Source: Verrucomicrobiota bacterium (GTDB lineage Bacteria; Verrucomicrobiota; Verrucomicrobiae; Chthoniobacterales; UBA10450). Taken from it: a stretch of 31,206 nt of DNA. A program made the translations under genes and the position numbers. The notes beneath the pieces were generated by a model, which made no database searches, was not told where the DNA came from, and worked only from the letters and a program-made list of their open reading frames with translations. Of the stretch, positions 25,855-31,206 are shown piece after piece. Position 1 is the stretch's first letter. Every line of letters starts with the position of its first letter. Location of the stretch: positions 1 to 31,206 of the forward strand of contig VBQB01000103.1 of the NCBI GenBank assembly GCA_005887855.1. Direction: 5' to 3'.

Positions 25855-28189
25855 GGAAACGCTGCTTGGCGACGTTCGCTACGGTATTCGCCAGCTGCTC
25901 AAACATCCTGCGTTCACCATTCTCGCGATCATTTCGCTTGCGCTCGGCATAGGCGCGAACACTGCGATCTTTAGCCTTGTTAACACTGTTTTGCTCCGGC
26001 CATTGCCGGTGAAGGAGCCGTCGCAGCTGATCGAAGTCTACGGCGCGCTGCATAACGGCGCTGATTTCACCCTTCAGTCGTACCTGAATTACAAGGACTA
26101 CCGCGATAGAAACGACGTCTTTTCCGGATTGTTCGTTTACCGAATTGTCGTTTCCAGCCTGAGCCACGACGGCAACAACCAGCGCGCTTGGGGCTTTCTC
26201 GTTTCCGGAAACTATTTCGATGTTCTCGGCGTCAAACCGATTCTCGGCCGCGGATTTCTCCCCGAAGAAGATCAGACGCCCGGATCGCATCCTGTTGCGG
26301 TCCTGAGTTATTCCTTTTGGCAGGGCCGTTTCGGAGGCGATCCATCGATTGTCGGCAAGAGCATTTCGCTTAACAATCACACTTTCAACGTCGTGGGCGT
26401 GGCACCGAAGGGCTTCATCGGACCTGAAGTCGCATATGCGCCAGCGTTTTGGGTGCCGATGATGATGGCAAAAGAGATCGAGCCCGGGAGCCGATGGCTC
26501 GATTCACGCGACAGCGACAATCTTTTCATGATCGGTCGCTTGAAACCCGGTGTGACGCTGGCACAAGCGAAAGCCGCGCTTGATTCGATCACGCTTCAGC
26601 TCGCTAAAGAATATCCCACCGAAAACGAAGGCCGCGGCGTTACCCTTTCACCGCCGGGATTGTTTATTCCAAGCATTCGCGATGCATCGATCACTTTTGC
26701 CGGCGTGCTCATGGTGATTGTCGGATTGGTTTTGCTGCTCGCTTGTGTGAATTTGGCGAACCTTCAGCTCGTGCGTGTTACTGGTCGCCGCAAAGAGATC
26801 GCTATTCGGTTGGCCGTCGGTGCAAGTCGCACCCGCCTTGTACGTCAGTTACTTACGGAAGGCGTTTTGCTTTCACTCGTCGGCGGCGCGCTCGGTCTGC
26901 TATTGGCTGCGTGGATCAACAGCTTGGTCGGCGGAATCAAACTCCCGATGGACATCGCGCTCGTGTTCGATCTGAAACTGGATTGGCGAGTAATGTTCTT
27001 TGCGCTTGGTTTGTCGATCCTAACCGGGATTGCTTTTAGCCTTTTGCCTGCGCTCCAGTCTTCCAAGCCGGCGCTCGTTCCAAGTTTGAAAGACGACGCT
27101 TCGATGGCCGGCTTTCGGCGTTCGCGGTTGCGTAATTCGCTGGTCGTCGCGCAAGTTTCTTTGTCGCTGATTCTGCTCGTTTCGGCGGGTTTGATCGTGC
27201 GCAGCCTGGAAGCCGCGCAGCAAATGCGCCCGGGATTCGATCCGGAAAACGCGGTGGCATTGTCGTTTGATGTCGGACTTCAAGGTTACGAAGAAGCAAG
27301 GGGCCGCGCGTTTCATCGCCAAGTGCTAGAGCGTGCGCGTGCTCTGCCGGTTCCGATCGCCATCCCGATATCGGTCAGTCCCGGCTTCTTCGAAACGATG
27401 CGAATCTCCCTACGGGGCCGTGATTTCGCGGAGAACGAAGACAAGAAAGAGTCGCGCGTTGCCGCGGTGAACGAAACATTCGCGACAAAATTCTTTCCGA
27501 ATCAGGATCCGATTGGCAAGCGTTTCAACTTCACCGGACCGAAGGATCCATTGTGGCAAGTCATCGGTGTGTGCGGCGATGGCAAATACAACAGTCTCGG
27601 CGAAGCTCCGATGCCGGCCGTCTTTCGTCCACAATTCCGTGACTACGAGACAGTTTGTACGCTCGTTGTGCGAGCGAACGGCGATCCCCGTTCCGTTATT
27701 CCGGCGCTCCGCAACGAAATCCAAAAGATGGATGCCACGCTCCCCATCTACGACGTCAAGACGCTGACGGAGCATATGAACATTCCGCTCTTCCCCGCCC
27801 GCATGGCTGCGAATATTTTGGGAAGTTTTGGCGCGCTCGCACTTGTTCTAGCCGCCATCGGCATTTACGGGGTCATGTCCTACGTCGTAGCTGGGCGCAC
27901 GCGCGAGATCGGATTGCGCATCGCTCTCGGCGCGCAATTGCGTCATGTTCGCCAACTCATTCTTCGACAAGGCATGATGCTCGCCATGATCGGACTCTTT
28001 CTCGGCCTTGCTGTCGTCTTCGTTCTCGCGCGATTCCTAACCAGCATGCTTTACGGCGTGAGTCCGAGCGACCCAGTCACGTTCATTGGCATCAGCTTTC
28101 TCCTTGCCGTGGTTGCGCTGCTCGCGTGCTACATCCCCGCGCGCCGCGCCGCCCATGTTGATCCTATGATCGCGCTGCGCGACGAATAA
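25853..28189 (+). CDS. MacB/FtsX-type ABC transporter permease of the ADOP kind
   Basis: The 778-residue permease has two FtsX modules, each with a MacB-type periplasmic domain. It starts with the typical MacB-like N-terminus, DVRYGIRQLLKHPAFTILAIISLALGIGANTAIFSLVN. RRKEIAIRLAVGASRTRLVRQLLTEG marks the first FtsX core and TREIGLRIALGAQLRHVRQLILRQG the second, and it ends PARRAAHVDPMIALRDE. No ATPase gene is adjacent, as is usual for acidobacterial-style duplicated orphan permeases. Around residues 485-500, RALP runs almost directly into VPIAIPISVSPGFFETM. Family members usually have some 30 further residues there (the GVxSA...PLGG strand region), so an in-frame deletion is suspected. Cargo is unknown. 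Confidence 0.88.
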   Translation: METLLGDVRYGIRQLLKHPAFTILAIISLALGIGANTAIFSLVNTVLLRPLPVKEPSQLIEVYGALHNGADFTLQSYLNYKDYRDRNDVFSGLFVYRIVVSSLSHDGNNQRAWGFLVSGNYFDVLGVKPILGRGFLPEEDQTPGSHPVAVLSYSFWQGRFGGDPSIVGKSISLNNHTFNVVGVAPKGFIGPEVAYAPAFWVPMMMAKEIEPGSRWLDSRDSDNLFMIGRLKPGVTLAQAKAALDSITLQLAKEYPTENEGRGVTLSPPGLFIPSIRDASITFAGVLMVIVGLVLLLACVNLANLQLVRVTGRRKEIAIRLAVGASRTRLVRQLLTEGVLLSLVGGALGLLLAAWINSLVGGIKLPMDIALVFDLKLDWRVMFFALGLSILTGIAFSLLPALQSSKPALVPSLKDDASMAGFRRSRLRNSLVVAQVSLSLILLVSAGLIVRSLEAAQQMRPGFDPENAVALSFDVGLQGYEEARGRAFHRQVLERARALPVPIAIPISVSPGFFETMRISLRGRDFAENEDKKESRVAAVNETFATKFFPNQDPIGKRFNFTGPKDPLWQVIGVCGDGKYNSLGEAPMPAVFRPQFRDYETVCTLVVRANGDPRSVIPALRNEIQKMDATLPIYDVKTLTEHMNIPLFPARMAANILGSFGALALVLAAIGIYGVMSYVVAGRTREIGLRIALGAQLRHVRQLILRQGMMLAMIGLFLGLAVVFVLARFLTSMLYGVSPSDPVTFIGISFLLAVVALLACYIPARRAAHVDPMIALRDE

Positions 28190-28235
28190 CATCTCTGCAG
28201 AGGCAGACGCGTCGCCCCGCAATTGAAATTCGAAT

Positions 28236-28252
28236 GCAGCCGGCACGGCTGC
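28236..28252. repeat. Perfect short extragenic hairpin after the ADOP gene
   Basis: GCAGCCG and CGGCTGC pair with a GCA loop in the 127-base gap between the convergent ADOP and dehydratase genes. The size and loop match the arms of the other REP-like elements. No T-run follows, so it is not a canonical terminator. Confidence 0.5.
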
Positions 28253-28316
28253 CACTACAGGTCGCGGAGCCAATTGATAACTGAATATTGCTTTTACAGG
28301 AAGGCTGAGGGAGGGC

Positions 28317-29294
28317 TCAATTTACTGACGCACCGATTAGTTCGCAGAACTTCTTCATGTCGATGTTGCCGCCGGAGACGATCGCGACGATCGGGCCTTT
28401 GCCAGCTTTTCCAGTCAATGCAGCGGCGACTGGCAGCGCACCTGCGCCTTCGGAAATAATTCTCGCTTTTTCCGCCATCAGCCGCATCGCGTTTTTCGTG
28501 TCGTCGAGGCTGACCACGATATAGCCATCAACGACCGATTTCATTCGATCCCACATCCGCGGGAACATGCTCTGGCCGCCGGCGCCGTCCACGAAGGAAG
28601 GCTTCCAGTTCTTGAAGACTTGCGGAGATCCAACTTCGAACGACAGCGCAGCGGGCGCGGCTGTCTCCGGTTCAGCGCCCCAAACTTTGATCTCCGGTTT
28701 AAGCGCCTTGATTGCGCTCCCGACACCAGTGATGAGCCCGCCGCCCCCGATACTGGCGATCACAGCAACTGTGTCAGGTGCATCTTCAAGAATTTCGAGA
28801 CCCAGTGTTGCATGACCGGCGATGAAATTGTGATCGTCGAACGGGTGCACAAATGTCCCTTCGGCTCCGGGAAATAAACGTTCCTCAAGCGCTTTCCAGG
28901 CGACGTCGTACGGCACGGGGATCAGTTTTGCGCCGAGCGCGCGCATCCGTTCGAGCTTCGATGCCGGCGCGGTTTCGATCACCACGACGGTGCACGGCAC
29001 GCCCGCTTTTCTCGCCGCGTAGGCGACGCCTTGTCCTGCATTTCCTGCGCTGATCGTCCACACGCCGCGTTTGCATTCGGTCTCGGGGAGCAGTGCCACG
29101 GCGTTGGCCGCGCCGCGTAGCTTGTAGGCATTGATCGGCTGCAGATTCTCCAGCTTGAGCCGGACGTCTGGGTAGTCGGGTCCGAGCTCCAGGCGAATTA
29201 GCGGCGTGCGCACAATCGTTTTTTCGATTCGCTTACGCGCTTCTTGTATCTCGGACAGTTCAATTGGACGGACACGCTCGAGCATCATGGTCAT
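28317..29294 (-). CDS. Threonine/serine dehydratase (PLP fold type II)
   Basis: From ATG 29294 the product has 325 residues. PLP-binding Lys58 lies in INAYKLRGA, the AGNAGQGVAYAAR substrate loop follows, and IGGGGLITG is the phosphate-binding glycine loop. It lacks the C-terminal ACT-like regulatory domains of biosynthetic IlvA, so it is the short, catabolic-type or racemase-type enzyme. The usual loop is SxGNH/S; here it is SAGNAGQ, a small change that may alter the substrate, as in 2-hydroxy-amino-acid or ring-opening relatives. Starts at 29288 and 29285 (tandem ATGs) are equally possible; the frame to 29354 adds 20 unconserved residues. A fragment of a second copy survives at 24215-24316. 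Confidence 0.88.
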   Translation of the reverse strand: MTMMLERVRPIELSEIQEARKRIEKTIVRTPLIRLELGPDYPDVRLKLENLQPINAYKLRGAANAVALLPETECKRGVWTISAGNAGQGVAYAARKAGVPCTVVVIETAPASKLERMRALGAKLIPVPYDVAWKALEERLFPGAEGTFVHPFDDHNFIAGHATLGLEILEDAPDTVAVIASIGGGGLITGVGSAIKALKPEIKVWGAEPETAAPAALSFEVGSPQVFKNWKPSFVDGAGGQSMFPRMWDRMKSVVDGYIVVSLDDTKNAMRLMAEKARIISEGAGALPVAAALTGKAGKGPIVAIVSGGNIDMKKFCELIGASVN

Positions 29295-29446
29295 TGTTGA
29301 TTTTATTGTAAAGGCGGGTGCGCCAGTCGCAATCCCACGGTTTGCGAGCGACACCCCTGGCCGCTACAATTTTCTCATTCGCGAGCAGACCCGGCTGGCA
29401 GGATAGATTGAACGGGCTTCAAACAACGGGTGTCTCAGCATTCACC

Positions 29447-29776
29447 ATGATCAAAATTACAGGTACAGCATTAGTGGCGGCTGCGATGCTCATCGCATCC
29501 AGCGCGTTCGCGGGAGACAAAGACAAGGCGTGTTGCGCCAAAGGCGTGTCAAACACCGAAAAGACAGCATGCGTTGATTTGGCCACACTGAATCTAACGC
29601 CCGATCAAAAGACAAAAATCGAAGCGTGGCAGGCCGAATGCATGAAGGCAGGCTGCACCAAGGAAAGCCGAAGAACATTCTTCAAGCAGGCGAAAGGAAT
29701 TCTTTCCGCCGAGCAGTTCGCCCAACTCAAGGCAGAGTGCACGAAATCCGCGCACGCAAAGAAAACCGAGACTTAA
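29447..29776 (+). CDS. Small exported Cys-rich protein with LTxxQ-like repeats
   Basis: The 109-residue protein has a clear signal peptide (1-22, ending SSAFA). Two helical LTPDQK / LSAEQF motifs resemble those of the Spy/CpxP periplasmic chaperone and metal-sensing group. Six cysteines (29, 30, 42, 65, 70, 98), including CC, CMKAGC and KAEC contexts, are unusual for Spy and suggest metal binding or disulfides. ATG 29447 starts the signal peptide exactly; the frame to 29318 covers non-coding DNA. A strong intrinsic terminator follows 39 bases after the stop, so it is probably a single-gene transcript. It is divergent from the dehydratase gene across 152 bases, with no recognised operator. Confidence 0.78.
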   Translation: MIKITGTALVAAAMLIASSAFAGDKDKACCAKGVSNTEKTACVDLATLNLTPDQKTKIEAWQAECMKAGCTKESRRTFFKQAKGILSAEQFAQLKAECTKSAHAKKTET

Positions 29777-29815
29777 TCGTCTGATAGATTCGATCCAAGA
29801 AAATCTCAATTCGTG

Positions 29816-29853
29816 ATCGCGCCGAAAGAAATTTCGGCGCGATTTTTCTTTTT
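29816..29853 (+). terminator. Rho-independent terminator of the Cys-rich protein gene
   Basis: A perfect 12-base stem (29816-29827 with 29832-29843), starting ATCGCGCCGAAA, encloses a GAAA tetraloop and is followed at once by TTTTCTTTTTC. This is the only canonical intrinsic terminator seen in the window. It faces the 3' end of the convergent S1/P1 nuclease gene, and the A-rich stretch before the stem is too short for strong two-way action. Confidence 0.92.
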
Positions 29854-29902
29854 CAAAATTTGCACACGCTAATTCCTTTGTTCAGAATGAGAACGCCCGA
29901 CG

Positions 29903-31027
29903 TCATCTAAGAGTTTTTTCAAGTAGGTCGGCGAGACGCCAGCCGGCTTTGTGCAATTCTTCGCGCACGACAGCGGTCCCCCACGTGCGGTAAGACATGT
30001 GGTCCGGCTGAGATTTTTCCTCGGCTTCACCAGCGGCGACGACGCGATCCTCTTCCTGTTGGGGGTGTGCATTCCTAAATTGCAACCGCTCATGTGCCTC
30101 GCGCGCAATTGGCAGAATTTCATCCGCCCAGGCTTCAGCGTAATATGTGACATCGACGTTTGACGGCATCCGCCAGTTTTTTGGTTCGCGCATCGCCATC
30201 TCATGGGCGAGCTGTTTTTTTGCTGGGTCGATCAGCGCCTGGCGTTCGCTTTTCGGCAGCGCGTTCGGCACCTCCGGCAAGAGCCCGTCTACCGCATCAC
30301 TGTCCCAAAACCCGTGGAGCTTTTTCTTGTGCACACCACGAGCACGCGGCGGTTCATCACTCAGTTGCAATGTAAACGTATTTCCGCCTTCGTCCCCCAA
30401 AGCTGATTTATCCTTGTCCGGATCGGCAACGTGGCCTTGCGCGTCGAAATACTCCGCGCCCACATGCAGCGGCTGGTGAATGTCGGCGAGAAAATGGGCG
30501 AGCAGAATGATCGCAACCGGCTTGGTGATCTTGCGTTCGTTTTGTTCGGGCACTCGTCCTCCCAACACCTCGACACAGTACGGAATCATATGGACGACGT
30601 CCCATTTGCTGCGGCCAGCTCTACCTTCCCCGTATTTCTCCACCCGTACCACTGGGACGTCCGTATAGTGAAACCAATGATGCGAAGGCACCGCTGAGTT
30701 CATATCGTGCGTCGGCTGATTAGCGCGCCAGAAGTCGCGTAATTGCCTGTCAATTTTCGAATGCGCCGAGTAATGAAAAGCCTTCGGAACGTCCACGCCC
30801 TTTTTGTCCCAGCCTTTAATTTCATCGGGAATCACGGCTGCCTTTTCCAGCGTCATCCCATCGATCAGTATGCTGATCTTCGCTGCGGTGGGCGTATTCA
30901 CCAATCGTTCATCCGCAATCGCGCCGACGATCTCATGCCCCAGCGGGGCGTACGCCTGCAACCTGGGGCAAAATCCGGCGGTAAGAAGAATTGCCGCAAG
31001 GATAACGCATCGAGACGCGAATCGCAT
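29903..31027 (-). CDS. S1/P1-type zinc nuclease, secreted
   Basis: From ATG 31027 the product has 374 residues. A signal peptide (1-25) ends LQA, so the mature protein would start YAPLGHEIV. Family enzymes cut single-stranded DNA and RNA with a three-zinc cluster. The ligands visible are His31 (GHE), the His/Asp-rich SHHWFHYTD, HFLADIHQPLH (HxxxD and the third His) and LHGFWDSD, plus the DEGGNTF loop. The first mature residue is normally Trp, which binds zinc through its backbone; here it would be Tyr. The C-terminal part adds a Glu-rich stretch (HPQQEEDRVVAAGEAEEK) near residue 325. It follows a Mut7-C-type gene by 55 bases on the same strand. A frame start at 31045 adds six residues before the signal and is not preferred. 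Confidence 0.9.
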   Translation of the reverse strand: MRFASRCVILAAILLTAGFCPRLQAYAPLGHEIVGAIADERLVNTPTAAKISILIDGMTLEKAAVIPDEIKGWDKKGVDVPKAFHYSAHSKIDRQLRDFWRANQPTHDMNSAVPSHHWFHYTDVPVVRVEKYGEGRAGRSKWDVVHMIPYCVEVLGGRVPEQNERKITKPVAIILLAHFLADIHQPLHVGAEYFDAQGHVADPDKDKSALGDEGGNTFTLQLSDEPPRARGVHKKKLHGFWDSDAVDGLLPEVPNALPKSERQALIDPAKKQLAHEMAMREPKNWRMPSNVDVTYYAEAWADEILPIAREAHERLQFRNAHPQQEEDRVVAAGEAEEKSQPDHMSYRTWGTAVVREELHKAGWRLADLLEKTLR

Positions 31028-31082
31028 TTTCAGATCGGGCGACAATACGATTGAATCGCACCTTGCCCAGAAAAATTCCGAA

Positions 31083-31206
31083 TCACGCTAAACGGCGTTT
31101 ATCAAAACATTGCGCGCGAATCTCTTCGATACGTCTCTGAAGTTTTGAGAAGTGCGATCCAGGCCAATAAATTTGGCCGCACCCGGTGCAACGGCGGAAT
31201 TCTTCG
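31083..31206 (-). CDS. C-terminal end of a Mut7-C-type RNase-domain protein (5' end outside window)
   Basis: The minus-strand frame from the edge reads EEFRRCTGCGQIYWPGSHFS then KLQRRIEEIRAQCF and stops at 31083-31085. The CxxCG, (I/V)YWxGSH and RRIEEI pattern is how Mut7-C proteins (PF01927-like, PIN-related RNase with a zinc ribbon) end. Only about 40 residues are visible, so the catalytic part cannot be checked. It would be cotranscribed with the S1/P1 nuclease just downstream, placing two nuclease-like genes together. Confidence 0.65.
   Translation of the reverse strand, partial: EEFRRCTGCGQIYWPGSHFSKLQRRIEEIRAQCFDKRRLA

Noticed and set aside
25727..26380. A 217-residue minus-strand open frame
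   Set aside because: Shadow of the ADOP permease N-terminal coding region; charged and low in structure, no motif.

Overview
The window is about 31 kb of densely packed bacterial chromosome with moderately high GC, containing 26 recognisable protein genes. No rRNA, CRISPR array, integrase or complete insertion sequence was seen. The combination suggests a soil member of the Verrucomicrobiota, perhaps Spartobacteria/Chthoniobacterales-like: an ffh-rpsP-khpA-trmD cluster, a Tat-exported ferritin-like protein, a Tat-exported HisC-like aminotransferase, an orphan MacB-type permease of the ADOP kind, and many short two-armed extragenic palindromes. This placement comes from gene content and style only, not from a marker-gene tree.

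Layout. 1-3.4 kb: a cut-off MFS symporter converges on a lipoprotein N-acetylmuramoyl-L-alanine amidase, with a divergent NodB-type polysaccharide deacetylase. 3.5-6.2 kb: ffh-rpsP-khpA-trmD, a translation and secretion operon. 6.2-18.5 kb: a long co-directional minus-strand block. Read in transcription order it holds an MFS exporter, a xylose-isomerase-like TIM barrel, an LPG-synthase-type membrane protein, a RibD C-terminal reductase, decayed gene remnants, a cupredoxin/sensor-kinase/outer-membrane-barrel/response-regulator cluster, a Tat ferritin-like protein, and a START-domain protein coupled to a FabF-type ketosynthase. 18.6-21.2 kb: clpB on the plus strand. 21.3-24.0 kb: HisC-like aminotransferase (-), MtfA peptidase (+), 1-Cys peroxiredoxin (-). 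24.2-28.2 kb: a GH47-type alpha-mannosidase and a large ADOP permease, both plus strand. 28.3-31.2 kb: a threonine/serine dehydratase (-), a small Cys-rich LTxxQ-like protein (+) with a strong terminator, an S1/P1 nuclease (-), and the last codons of a Mut7-C-type protein (-) at the edge.

The most system-like unit is the minus-strand cluster 9442-13834. A secreted type-1-copper-like protein, a two-transmembrane sensor kinase, an outer-membrane barrel and an OmpR-type regulator are joined by 4-base ATGA overlaps, and a Tat-exported ferritin-like protein follows directly. I infer envelope metal or redox sensing. The barrel gene carries a frameshift in this sequence.

The window also shows gene decay and rearrangement. 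There is a frameshifted second copy of the RibD-C reductase whose end supplies the predicted start of the cupredoxin gene. There is a TPR-protein remnant. An antisense 3'-end fragment of a second threonine dehydratase lies under the start of the GH47 gene. Two adjacent genes, GH47 and ADOP, appear to have lost short in-frame internal segments. REP-like hairpins sit in many of the gaps between genes.
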